From NCBI RefSeq assembly GCF_000002875.2, contig NC_009419.2, positions 304,433-368,432 on the forward strand: a DNA stretch of 64,000 bases, given 5' to 3'. The stretch's first letter is position 1, and the number at the start of each line of letters is the position of its first letter. Made by a program: the position numbers and the translations under genes. The notes beneath the pieces are model-generated. The model ran no database searches. It saw only the letters and a program-made list of their open reading frames with translations, and was not told where the DNA came from. The stretch is from Leishmania infantum JPCM5. Its lineage: Eukaryota; Euglenozoa; Kinetoplastea; Trypanosomatida; Trypanosomatidae. Of this stretch, positions 29,639 through 38,975 are shown piece after piece.

Positions 29639-31084
29639 ATGTCTGCGTCTGAGGTTCAGCACTCCTACTACCCCGCGAGTGCGGCGCACACGAGCTATCA
29701 AGCCGGCTCCTATCTCCTGGAGGCCGGATACAGACCCACAGATGAGGAGTGTGCCACCCTCGCGGCACCGATTGCCAGCTTCCTGCGCAACTGCAGCTGC
29801 TACGACATGCTCGGTGTGTCAACGCAGGTGGTGGTCCTCGACGTGCAGGCGCCGCTGTCGGTCGCCTTCATCGCCGCCCAGGAAACGCGCATCCAGAGCT
29901 GCGTCCTATGGGACCCGCGCAAGCGGCAGTACGTCGGCGTGCTCACCTCCACCGACTACATTTGCATTCTCCTGTACTGTCAGGCACACCCGAAAGAGGC
30001 AGACGCGGTGGCTCTGTGGACGATCGAGCACTGGCAGGAGGTGAGGGCGGCGCAGGGGCTCGGGCGGCCGAAGGAGAAGCTGGGTGCGCCGCCAGGGCCA
30101 AAGAGCGGTATCATCACATGCAAGACAGACACTTCGCTGCACGACTGCCTGCAGATGATGCGGGAGCACTGCGTCCGCCGCATCATCGCCCTAGCGGAGA
30201 AAGAGGGCGAAGACTTCAGCCTCGTTGCCATGATGGACGTGGAGCAAATTGTCGAGTACCTTGGCGTGATGTTCTTTCATATTGAGAAGGCCGGTGGTTC
30301 GATCGGCCGGGCCGGCGGCGGCGCGAACAGCAGCACGGGCGACGCAGCAGGTGACGGCGCTGGTGGTGTTGGTGCCCCTCACCGCACGAACTCGACAATA
30401 TCCACAGCGAAAAACACGACCAGCGTCGCCGGCGACAGCGACTTATCCTCACCGCAGCACAACAACAGTCACCAGCTCAGGTCAAACGATTTCGAAGAGT
30501 ACGATGACGACCCGCAAGGCGTCTTTGCTCTTGGCGAAGCCTATGTGCTGCCCCCTTACGTCGCGTCTATCATCACCCAAGCAGAGGCCGCCGGGGCGAG
30601 CGGGTCTGGTGGCGTCGGCATCGCTTCTGACGTGCGTGTCGGCCCTTACAGCTCTATCTTCGATGTCCCGTTCATGTATGTGCCACAAGTCGGTGCGCAC
30701 CGCCGGAAGCCCATCTTTGCAACGATGGAGCAGAAGCTGAGCGAGGCGCTGACGCTCATGCTAGACCACAACACGGAGAGCATCGCCGTTTGCTCTCCGA
30801 AGGAAGGTGTCATCATCGACGTTGTCAGTCGCAGCGACTTGCTGCGGATGGAAAATCAGGGCGTGTATGACACGCAGCTGACGGTGCGGGAGGCGCTGGC
30901 GAGCAAGATTAGCGACCACATCTTTGTCTTCTACGAGAAGGATACGCTGCGGGAAATCTTCTCCCACTTTGTGCGGCGCCGCGTCAAGGAGCTCTTCATG
31001 GTGGACCCGGACACAGGGCGGCTGCTGGGGCAGCTGAACGTGGCAGAGTTCGTGTACTTTCTGGTCTTCGGTGTCAGCGATTAG
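29639..31084 (+). CDS. AMP-activated protein kinase gamma subunit (SNF4-like), four CBS motifs
   Basis: The 481-residue product has the four cystathionine-beta-synthase motifs of AMPK gamma/SNF4. CBS1, about residues 40-118, starts at FLRNCSCYDML and includes VLWDPRKRQYVGVLTSTDYI. CBS2, about 155-217, includes GIITCKTDTSLHDCLQMM and VRRIIALAEK. CBS3, about 352-405, includes LSEALTLMLDHNTESIAV and IDVVSRSDLLRM. CBS4, about 410-479, includes REIFSHFVRRRVKELFMV and GRLLGQLNVAEFVYF. The subunit binds adenine nucleotides and reports energy state to the kinase alpha subunit. A Ser/Gly/Asn-rich insertion of about 100 residues separates the two CBS pairs, longer than the usual linker. ATG 29639 follows a good acceptor by 38 nt; the upstream open frame is leader sequence. 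Confidence 0.9.
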   Translation: MSASEVQHSYYPASAAHTSYQAGSYLLEAGYRPTDEECATLAAPIASFLRNCSCYDMLGVSTQVVVLDVQAPLSVAFIAAQETRIQSCVLWDPRKRQYVGVLTSTDYICILLYCQAHPKEADAVALWTIEHWQEVRAAQGLGRPKEKLGAPPGPKSGIITCKTDTSLHDCLQMMREHCVRRIIALAEKEGEDFSLVAMMDVEQIVEYLGVMFFHIEKAGGSIGRAGGGANSSTGDAAGDGAGGVGAPHRTNSTISTAKNTTSVAGDSDLSSPQHNNSHQLRSNDFEEYDDDPQGVFALGEAYVLPPYVASIITQAEAAGASGSGGVGIASDVRVGPYSSIFDVPFMYVPQVGAHRRKPIFATMEQKLSEALTLMLDHNTESIAVCSPKEGVIIDVVSRSDLLRMENQGVYDTQLTVREALASKISDHIFVFYEKDTLREIFSHFVRRRVKELFMVDPDTGRLLGQLNVAEFVYFLVFGVSD

Positions 31085-32389
31085 GCGTTACCTGTTCGTC
31101 TTTCCTCCCTCACAACGGCCCAAAATGCATCAAGCGGCTGTGATGCTGTCCATGCTGGCTGCAGAAGAAGAGAGAGGGGGGAGGAGCCAGTTATAGGATT
31201 GCCGCCGGCGTGTTTTGGCGATGTAAGACAAGCGTGTGGTTGCCTAGCCATGGTGCTGGTGTATTGGCGCATGCTCATATGTGTGGCGAGGGTGTGAAGG
31301 GCTGCTGCTGCTGTTGCTGTTGCTTTACGCTACTCGCCTCAGCGCCGCCGTTATTACGAGCATTGCTTGACGATTTCGATTTTTGTATCTTCGCTGTTGT
31401 TCTTCTCGTTCGGTGTGCATTTGTTATATCCGGTGCCGTGGTTGCCGCGCTGTATCGGAGTGGGACAAGGGAGGGGGAGAGTAGAAGCAAGGAGAGGGAG
31501 AGCGGAAGGGAGTGGCGCAGGTGCCCAACAAATGGGTGATACAGCGATGGTACCCCCCTTCCACATCCACTCTCTGTGTCTGTCTGTCTGTGTGTGTGTA
31601 TGTGTGTGTTTATGTTCTCCCCCGCCCCCTCTCTCTCTTATCTTGTTCTCTGCACCCATGCTTTACTTCTATTTCCGTGATCAATGCGTTTTCTCTTCGT
31701 TGTTCTTATTCTGTGTGTGTGTGTGTTTGTGTGTATGTGCATGTGGATGTGTGCCACGTGCGCACCCCAATTGCCTCAAGGAAGTGGCACGCGTCTGAGA
31801 ATCGCACGCTGATAGCTGCGGAGCCACATCCACGAATTCGGGTTTTTCTTTCGTTCCATCTTCGCTCTGTTGTCCCATGCGGCGTCGGCATGCGTATTCG
31901 TCGCACAGGGTGGTTAGTGCTCACAGCATCTCTGCATGCGGGTGTGTCCCTGATAGCCATTCGTGAAAAAAAAGGGCACTTCTTTGAAAAGTCGCCTCCC
32001 CCTCCCCCTCCCCCTCCTCTTCTCTCACCCGCTTTGTTTTGTTTCGCGCGCCATTTGCTCGTGTGCCGCCCCGCTCGTATTATCCTCGTCTGTCCGCTCA
32101 ACAGAGAAGCATAATACACAGAAAGAGGCGTCTCGTGTCACCAACGGTGGTCTCTACGACCAAGCACGACACACACACACACACGAGGAACGCGTACACA
32201 TCCTTTATGGTGAGCGAGGCTCTGCCATTTGCATGTTTTCACCCCCTCGCAACCTGCACGGTCGACTTGCTTGCAGGTCTTTCCTCAACGTCACCCCGCG
32301 CAAGACCTGGCATCCCTATGCAAGGCACCTCCGCCGCCAGCCCCCCCCCTTCAATATCAGCTGCTCGGATGCCACCCATTGATGACGGG

Positions 32390-32972
32390 GAACACCTCAC
32401 TGTTGCACCTCAGGGTTCATTACCCAACTCCGTGGAGTCCCCAAGCAGCCTCTCCACCCCTCCTATTCCTGTCAAATGCCGAAACACCTCTGGCGGTGAC
32501 AAGGTCAAGCACCTACAACCTAAAGGAGGGGGGAGGCCAGTGCAATTCATTGCTGCTGATGTGGCCGGCCAGGTCCTGGACGGCGATACGTCAGAGCGAC
32601 CTGCGACCGTGCACACGCTTGTGCCATCGATGGGACAGGTAAAGTGTCAGCCTGACTCGAACGCATCTCACCCGGCCCTCGCACTGCCTGCCGATGTGGG
32701 GAGCCTACGTGTTTTCACTCCAAGGGATGCCCCAGATGGGGACCGGCACAATGGGTGGCGCGGCTGTGCGGCGACCTGCAGAGCGGATGCTGAGTAGAGA
32801 GTGTGAGGCAGGTGCCGTGCTCCGATGATTGAGTCGGCGCATTGCTGTAGCGCGCGTCTACCGCCGCTTCGCGCCACGCGATGTGGTGGCTGTAACAGGC
32901 CGGTAGTAGAGTGGGGTTCGACCTCACGTTGTGTGTGGCAGAGAAGCAGGAACGTTGAAAACAGAGGCAATG
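32390..32972 (+). repeat. SIDER2-like degenerate retroposon, copy 2
   Basis: This shares with copies 1 and 3 the blocks CACCTCTGGCGGTGA, ATTGCTGCTGATGTGGCCGG, CAGGTCCTGGACGGCG, CGACCTGCGACCGTGCACAC, GAGAGTGTGAGGCAGG, TGATTGAGTCGGCGCATTGC and GGCCGGTAGTAGAGTGGGGT, and it ends in an A-rich GTTGAAAACAGAGGCAA. It is in sense orientation downstream of the AMPK-gamma gene, so it is probably part of that mRNA's 3' UTR. Confidence 0.7.
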
Positions 32973-33095
32973 CGCGTGTGCGCCGCCTCACGCTCCCTTT
33001 CTTCACCGCCATCGATTTGCCCCCTCCCTCCCCGTGTGCCCTCTGCCCCGTTAATCTTGCATTCCGCTTTCTCTATTCCGTGCACCGTGCACAAA

Positions 33096-33097
33096 AG
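33096..33097 (+). promoter_or_regulatory. Probable spliced-leader acceptor of the rRNA dimethylase gene
   Basis: This is the first AG after a pyrimidine-rich, AG-free interval at about 32987-33080. A second tract at 33134-33163 has no AG before 33257-33258, which lies inside the coding region. Alternative splicing there could give a shorter product. Confidence 0.55.
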
Positions 33098-33191
33098 CCC
33101 CCCCCCCGGCACACACACACACACACACACGCACCTTCACCCATCTTCTCTCACCCCCCCGCGTCATTCTGTGCTTGCACTGTTTCAACGG

Positions 33192-33227
33192 ATGCAATGC
33201 GGCGTGCACTCGCGCGGGGCCAACTGA
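33192..33227 (+). CDS. Short upstream ORF overlapping the dimethylase start
   Basis: ATG at 33192 opens an 11-codon frame (MQCGVHSRGAN) ending at TGA 33225-33227. It begins 5 nt before the main start and in a different frame. It is the first AUG after the acceptor at 33096-33097 but has C at -3, whereas the main start has G at -3. Leaky scanning would be needed to express the enzyme. Confidence 0.4.
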   Translation: MQCGVHSRGAN

Positions 33228-34813
33228 ACTGGTCGTGGAAACTGCCCCTCTCCGCGAGCAAGCGAGGATTCGGCGCGGGGCTGGTCTCCGTGTCACCACG
33301 GCTGTGTCGCTCCCGCGTCGAGGCCCGATGGAGCAAGGCAACAGCGCAGCATCAGCGGACGTCATGGCGCCCCTCGGCGACGAAGAGCTCCACCGCTACA
33401 TACGATATTAGCGCTTCTGTAATGCACGGCGCTTCGGCTTCGTCGTCGCCGCAGGCAGCGGCACCAGTTGCGCTACCCCCGCTGCGCTGCCCGGGCGGAC
33501 CGCGCGTTAAGGCAGAGGGCATCAAGCAACTGTACAAAGTACCGCACGCCGGGTTCCTTGCCAAGTACGACCAGCGCTTCATGTTAAACCTCAAGCTCAC
33601 CCATCAACTCGTCAGCTATCTTAGTCGCACAACACTCACGACGCCGGACAAGGTGCTGGTGGAGCTGGGACCTGGCGTCGGGTCACTCACACGGAGTCTG
33701 CTGACGCGGCCTTGCGTCGGCGTCCTCGGGATCGAAGTGGACGAACGCTTCAGCCCACACCTAGAGCAGATCCGCAGCTACACAAGCAATAAGTTCCAAT
33801 GGGTGACCGCCGACGTGCTCAAGGTGGACGAGCTGGAGCTGCTGAAATCGGCCTTCCCGCATTTTGTGAAGGCCAACATAAGGCGTCCACCCAGTCCTGG
33901 ACAGGAGACTTGGGCGGCCAACTCGGCAGCCGGCCGCTCTTCAAGCAGTGGATCGCAGAGAGTCACCTTCACTGACGACGCCGGTGAGAACGACGCGGAT
34001 GGGTACGAGGGTGCGCCGTTGCGCTCGGCTCAACGTGAACGGCTGCTGCGTCAGCGCCGCGCGCGGCAGCCCTACCAACACAGTGACGACACCCACCGCG
34101 GAGGTGCTGAAGGAGCGGCAGACCCGGAAACAGCGGCGTCGCCTAACGCTGCCTTCGATGTGACAAATTACTGGTGGTCTAACGGGAATGCGAAGGTCGA
34201 GGTGATTGCAAACCTGCCCTTCGAGATCATCACCGAGCTGCTGATGCGCTACGCAGTGGACTGCTCGCAGCATCGCGGGCTCTTCGCCTTTGGCCGTGTG
34301 CCGGTACACGTCTTCACCCAGCGCGAGGTGGCCGAACGCATTCTGGCACCGGCTGGGTCCGTGCAGTTCAGCCGCCTTTCTGTCCTCTGCCAGTGCTTCT
34401 TTCACGTTCGCCTCAAGCAGACGTTTTTAGACCAGACTTACTACCCGCGCACAGAGGTGGAGGGCGCAATGCTGACGCTGGAGCCGCGTTCCGTGCCACT
34501 CGCACACGGTCTCGATGCGTCCACCCTGATTCACTTTACCAACCTGCTCATGAAGCCGGGACTGCGCGCCGCCACCGTGCACAAGTCGCTCTCCCGATTT
34601 GCACCTGCGGAGTTGGTGCATTACATGCTGCAGGAGCTGCGAATGGACGGCGCGATGACAGTGCTGGACTTGTCTGTGGTCGAGGTCACCCGCTTGGCTT
34701 GCCTGTGGCAGCAGTTTGTGATCATGTCGCAACAGCAACCACAGCCGGAGGCCGACGGTGCCGAGGCAGAAGCTGGAAGCCGCAAGGCCAGATCCCCAAA
34801 TGGCGCCGTGTAG
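33197..34813 (+). CDS. KsgA/Dim1/TFB1M-family rRNA adenine dimethylase, probably mitochondrial
   Basis: The 538-residue product carries the class-I methyltransferase layout of rRNA N6-adenine dimethylases: YDQRFMLNLKLTHQLV near 118-135, the SAM motif VELGPGVGSLT near 154, GIEVDERF near 178, and the catalytic NLPF motif in VIANLPFEII near 337 (family consensus N-L/I-P-Y/F). FTQREVAERILAPAGS and YYPRTEVEGAMLTLEPR follow, matching the RNA-binding half. These enzymes dimethylate two adjacent adenines in small-subunit rRNA. The first ~75 residues are Arg/Ser-rich without acidic clusters, consistent with mitochondrial import, so I favour the TFB1M-like paralogue over cytosolic Dim1. A low-complexity insertion of about 100 residues separates the SAM half from NLPF. 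Start 33197 gives the presequence; ATG 33422 in frame is an alternative without it. Confidence 0.88.
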   Translation: MRRALARGQLNWSWKLPLSASKRGFGAGLVSVSPRLCRSRVEARWSKATAQHQRTSWRPSATKSSTATYDISASVMHGASASSSPQAAAPVALPPLRCPGGPRVKAEGIKQLYKVPHAGFLAKYDQRFMLNLKLTHQLVSYLSRTTLTTPDKVLVELGPGVGSLTRSLLTRPCVGVLGIEVDERFSPHLEQIRSYTSNKFQWVTADVLKVDELELLKSAFPHFVKANIRRPPSPGQETWAANSAAGRSSSSGSQRVTFTDDAGENDADGYEGAPLRSAQRERLLRQRRARQPYQHSDDTHRGGAEGAADPETAASPNAAFDVTNYWWSNGNAKVEVIANLPFEIITELLMRYAVDCSQHRGLFAFGRVPVHVFTQREVAERILAPAGSVQFSRLSVLCQCFFHVRLKQTFLDQTYYPRTEVEGAMLTLEPRSVPLAHGLDASTLIHFTNLLMKPGLRAATVHKSLSRFAPAELVHYMLQELRMDGAMTVLDLSVVEVTRLACLWQQFVIMSQQQPQPEADGAEAEAGSRKARSPNGAV

Positions 34814-36116
34814 TGGTCCGGCTTGTGAGCCACTGGATCTGCCCACCGCCAGCTCTCGGTAACGGAGCGAAGTAGCGGGGGAGAGAGAGACGGGCACGGA
34901 AGGTGTGTGTACGAAGGCGTGGAACTCGCTCGCATCGACGAATGGGTGCCGGCAACTCTGTCCCTCATCTCCTCCTCGCGTGATGGTTGAACGCTGAGCA
35001 ACAGCACCGTCGTCGTCGTCATCGTAATTTTTTTTTGTAATTCTGCTGTCATTGTCTTCGCGTTCTCGTTTCGTTTCGGGAAGAGAAGGGAAGGGGCAGG
35101 CTCGTTGATGTCGCCCTTTCTCGAGGAACGGGTACCTATGCGCGTGGAGGCCAACTGAACTGTTTGCGTTTTCTCATCTGCAGCAGCGGCAAGGACAGGG
35201 TCGCGCTGTTGGTTGCTGGCGAGCAGCACGCGCGTGAGAGGCATGTTCGCTTCCCCGAGACTCACACGTGTGCATCCATGTTCCGGCAGTGCACGTGTTT
35301 CCCGTTCCCTCTTGGTCAGGGGCTGTCCTCCCTCCCTTCCTCCTAAGGCCTGGCCAGGCGAGACTCGGCAGGCCGAAGAATGGGTGTGAAAGAGAGAGGC
35401 TTCGCGCACGCGCATACACACACGTCCTAAGCGGCCATGCGCAGGCTAAGCAGACACATGTAATGTATGTGGAACGCAGCTTCTTATTCGTGGACAGACA
35501 TGAACGTGTTGCGCACGCGCCTCTTCCTGTTTGCCGGAGCAGAGGTGGCAAGGGACCTGTCCAGGTTGTCGTTCGAGTATACGATCGCACAGCAAGCGTG
35601 TGACACGTGGTCTAGAAAGTCAATATCATCTCTCATGCTCTGCTCTCCTGCAACACCTCCAACCCACGGATGCTGAGGCACTGGAGTTCTTCTGGTGTGA
35701 GATTGACATATCTCTGCTTCATTCCTTTTATCAGCAGTGGGATAAGCCAAGTATGTATTCGCGCTTGTGTGTGTGTGTGTGTGTGTGTGCAGCTCTTCAC
35801 AGGTAACAGTGCAAAACCGATAGCCTGCGAGAAGGCAGCGATCACACGGCATGCACGCTGATACTCAAGCAGCCACGCTGCTACTGCTAGAGTGCCACCG
35901 CACCCGCGACATGCGTTGAAGGAGTACATCGACGGTGTGGAAGGGGCTTTTCGACCGTGTCAATCGAGTCAGTGGCACGGGGCCCGCGCACGCACCTCCA
36001 GTTGTTTTGGCCTTGTATGAATAGATGCAGCTGCGATTCTCTCCCTCTTTTTCTCTCTCCCTTTCCTTACTCTCCCCCACACCTGACACGCATACATATA
36101 TGTGCACGCCTGCACA

Positions 36117-36153
<37 letters not shown>

Positions 36154-36602
36154 TACGTGTCTGCCAAGGCTGTGAAAAGAAGGCCCACACAAGAGGCTCC
36201 ACAGCAAAAAGAACAAGCGAGGTATCCTTGTAGAGGTGAGCGGCAACAGCACCCCGTAAACACGCAAAAGGAGACGTAGTCGCTTGCTTGTGCGCTCTGT
36301 GCAGCTGCTCCTCAACACACCGCTGCGACTCGCATTTCTGCTAGAGCAGTTTTGTTTTCCACCATGTACCATAGAGCGCGATAGCCTCTTCTTATCCCCT
36401 TCATTGTGTGCATGGGCCCCTCGCCTCCAGGCGACACCACGCTGCCATCCGCGTCGTCACTGTCGCTGATGTAGATAACTTCAGCAGTGCTTGACTTTTT
36501 TTGGTTTGTATTTATTCTCTTTTCCGAGTGCCTCACTTCCCTCTTCAACCTGGTCTAGTGCTGCTTGCGTGTATGTGTGTGTGTATGTAGCTCCTGCCCA
36601 TC
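34814..36602 (+). other. Intergenic region with GT/CA runs
   Basis: A 1.8-kb spacer containing GT runs at 35766-35789 and 36121-36152 and no convincing gene. A pyrimidine stretch at about 36536-36556 followed by AG at 36557-36558 would be the splice acceptor for the broken gene downstream. Confidence 0.55.
36121..36152. repeat. (GT)16 microsatellite
   Basis: Uninterrupted GT alternation. Similar shorter runs occur at 35766-35789, 47419-47440 and 49682-49704, and a CA run at 33111-33130. Confidence 0.9.
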
Positions 36603-38975
36603 ATGTCCTATGCTCAGCGGCACCGTAATCGTGTAGAGCTGCACTACCATGAGGTGGCGCAGCCACCTCATGGTTTTTATGCTGCATCGGCGGCAGTGCA
36701 TAACGGTCGCGCCCCGGTGCGACTGCAGGACATGGTGATCGGCACACAAGACCAGGAACCGCTCCCACGCGGTGGCAGTTGCCCTCGTCTCAGCAACTCC
36801 TCGCTGCAGCGCAGCAGCGGCAGTGGCAACCGCGCGTCCGATGCGCATGACAGCTATACGGCATGCTATCCGCACCCGCATTCGATCATTGGCGCGAGTG
36901 CCGCCGCAGCATGGTGTGAAACAACACCAAGCGTCAGCGGTGCAAGGATGCCTCGGCAGGCCTTCTAACTGCTGCAGCGCACCCCCAAGTCCGCTTCCCC
37001 GCCGCGACTCAAAGTTAGTCAAAAGCGGTTTACCTCTCCTCATTTGTCTGTAAAGACATCGGAGGCGGCGGCGGGACAGCCGCCAGTGCGTCTCTCTCCG
37101 CCTCCTCAAGTGCTAGAGGGGACAATCGACAAGCGAAGCCGTCCCAGTGCGCCAGGTCACCCTGATGTGCCGCATGACTCGCTTGCGATCAAGCTCGGTG
37201 GAAGTCGACCGCTCTCTGCTGAGGCTAATCGCCGACCCGGTGATCAGGAGGCGCAGTACGCAAAGGGCAACTCACCCTCTACCGGTGAGCTCTCTGCGGC
37301 GCGACTTTCCACCTCGCCGTTATCTGCCTCAGCGACATTCACCGCGCGTCTGCGCAGCATCATCGAGACGCGGCAGTAAATCGAGCTTTTGATGCAAAGG
37401 CAGCGGCAAGATGAAGAAGAACTGATTCGCGCCATTGCGAATATCAACGAGCAGTCGCTAGGCCGCTCGCACCCGCGGCAGTCGCCGCACCCCGGCACCA
37501 CGCTCACCTGCTCGGTTCTCTCGTCTTAGCAGCAGCAGCAGCAGCAGGGCGCGGAGGATCGTCCGTCCTATGAGCAAGTCCTCATCGAGCGCGCCGCGGT
37601 CTTCGCCGCGCTGCGGCAGTTCAAAGAGAAGGGCGACGTCATTGTTCACAAGCTCTACAGCACCGTTAAGGCGCAGCAGGAGCAGGTGCTGGAGCTCGGC
37701 GCCACTGTAGAGGCCTTGAAGAAGGCGAGCAAGCGGCTCAAGGATGCCCTCGGCAACGGAGGTGGTGCCGCTGGTGGAAGCCTCGGCAGCGGTGCAGGCG
37801 CAGCAGCGACGGCGGGGAGCTTCACACGAGTGCCTGACACCGTCGCTGAGCTGCAAGAGAAGATCATCACGCAGCGGCGCGTCATTGAGCAAATGGGCCA
37901 ACTCATGCAGAATGCGGACCGCATGCTGTTGGCGATGCGCGCGCGCGTCGAGGCGGTGGAGCAGCGAGCCAGTGGTGCATCAGTAGAGCGCCGGCGGCTT
38001 CCACCGCTTCCGCTCACCTCCGGCAGTGGGACGTCCAACGCCAGCACCCCTCGCCAGGCACCGCTCGGGGGAGACGGCGATGTCGCCACCGTCTCGGCGC
38101 AGTAGCAGCAGCAGCAGTTTCTGTTGGGCCGCATTGCACAGCTGCGGCAGGCACTGAAGCAGGAGCAGGCGCAGCGCCTTCACTTGGAGGAGGTCTACGG
38201 CGCCACCTCTGAGGAGACGGCACGCAATGTAGCACTGCTGGAAGAGCGCCTGCAGCGGGTGCAGAGCACGCGAGGAGTTATGTACGACAGCAGCGGTAGC
38301 GCCAAGAACGCCTCAGCAGTTCGAATGGAATTGCATACTTTGCTGGAGGAGGGCCGGCACGAAGGTGGTGTCTCGGCGGCTGAAGAAATCCACCACAAAA
38401 ATAAGGAGCAGCATACCATGTTGCAGACCTCGTCCACGCTCGCTCGCACCCTCTTCACGGTCGTGAGCGTCGGGGGCGCGGCCGCAGCGGAGGATTACAA
38501 AGACGAGGAGGAGGAATATGCGAAGCAAGTGCCCGACGGGTCGAAACGGCAGCCGTCCAGCGAGCCGGCGGCGGCACAGAACGCGCGGCAACGGCGCGCC
38601 TACCTAGGTGGTCCTTGGAGCGCCGCAGACAGCACTAGTGTCGACGCGGCGGCTGAAGAGCAACGCCTTGAGCTCGGCATTCCAGTGCCGGACACCTCCC
38701 ACCTTAGAGACTCGACCTGCCGCTCGTTCCATTTCCGCTCCTCCAGCGCGAGTCGGCGTCTTGTGGGCTTTCTGCCTGGAAAAGCTGCGGATGTCATGAG
38801 TTGCGCCGTGGACAGTGCCAGTGACGGTGAGGATGACGATGACGAGGGGCACGTCGCGGTGGTGAGGAGCGGCTCGAACGCGCGGGGCCGCGCGGCTGTC
38901 ATTGCGGCTGCAACCCCAACGGCGATCCACTCGTTCTCCTCGCCGCTGCAGGACACGATCCCTTCGGTAGGATGA
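36603..38975 (+). pseudogene. Coiled-coil protein gene broken by in-frame stops (no frameshift)
   Basis: One frame (ATG at 36603) reads as protein for 791 codons, interrupted by TAA at 36966-36968, TAA at 37377-37379, TAG at 37527-37529 and TAG at 38103-38105, and ended by TGA at 38973-38975. All segments between the stops stay in the same frame and are protein-like. The N-terminal part is Ser/Pro/His-rich; from about codon 255 it becomes helical coiled coil (IELLMQRQRQDEEELIRAIA; YEQVLIERAAVFAALRQFKE; LQEKIITQRRVIEQMGQLMQ; RIAQLRQALKQEQAQRLHLE). Two TAGs sit directly in CAG repeats (TAG-CAG6 and CAG-TAG-CAG4), so they are almost certainly former Gln codons. Beyond the TGA the frame continues with WQHRLNKRLVDLGKAKADMV to 39107. 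Either a recent pseudogene or a gene read through stops. No family recognised. Confidence 0.8.
36646..36674 (+). other. Perfect 13-bp hairpin near the 5' end of the broken gene
   Basis: ACCATGAGGTGGC (36646-36658) and GCCACCTCATGGT (36662-36674) are exact reverse complements around the 3-nt spacer GCA. The stem starts 43 nt after the start codon and encodes YHEVAQPPHGF in the broken frame. In an mRNA it would be very stable and close to the initiation site. Confidence 0.85.

Larger units (their letters stand above)
31085..33196 (+). other. Long intergenic region with SIDER2-like copy 2
   Basis: A 2.1-kb spacer with a CTG/CTT-rich run at 31302-31324, GT runs at 31590-31610 and 31712-31738, and C-rich stretches. 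SIDER2-like copy 2 occupies about 32390-32972. The splice acceptor of the next gene is at 33096-33097 and a (AC)10 run is at 33111-33130. Confidence 0.6.

Noticed and set aside
36603..38975. Genome-wide stop-codon reassignment (TAA/TAG as Gln)
   Set aside because: Other genes here end at single TAA, TAG or TGA codons directly followed by non-coding spacer, for example TAG 512-514, TAG 6713-6715 and TAG 27754-27756. A global code change is therefore not supported.
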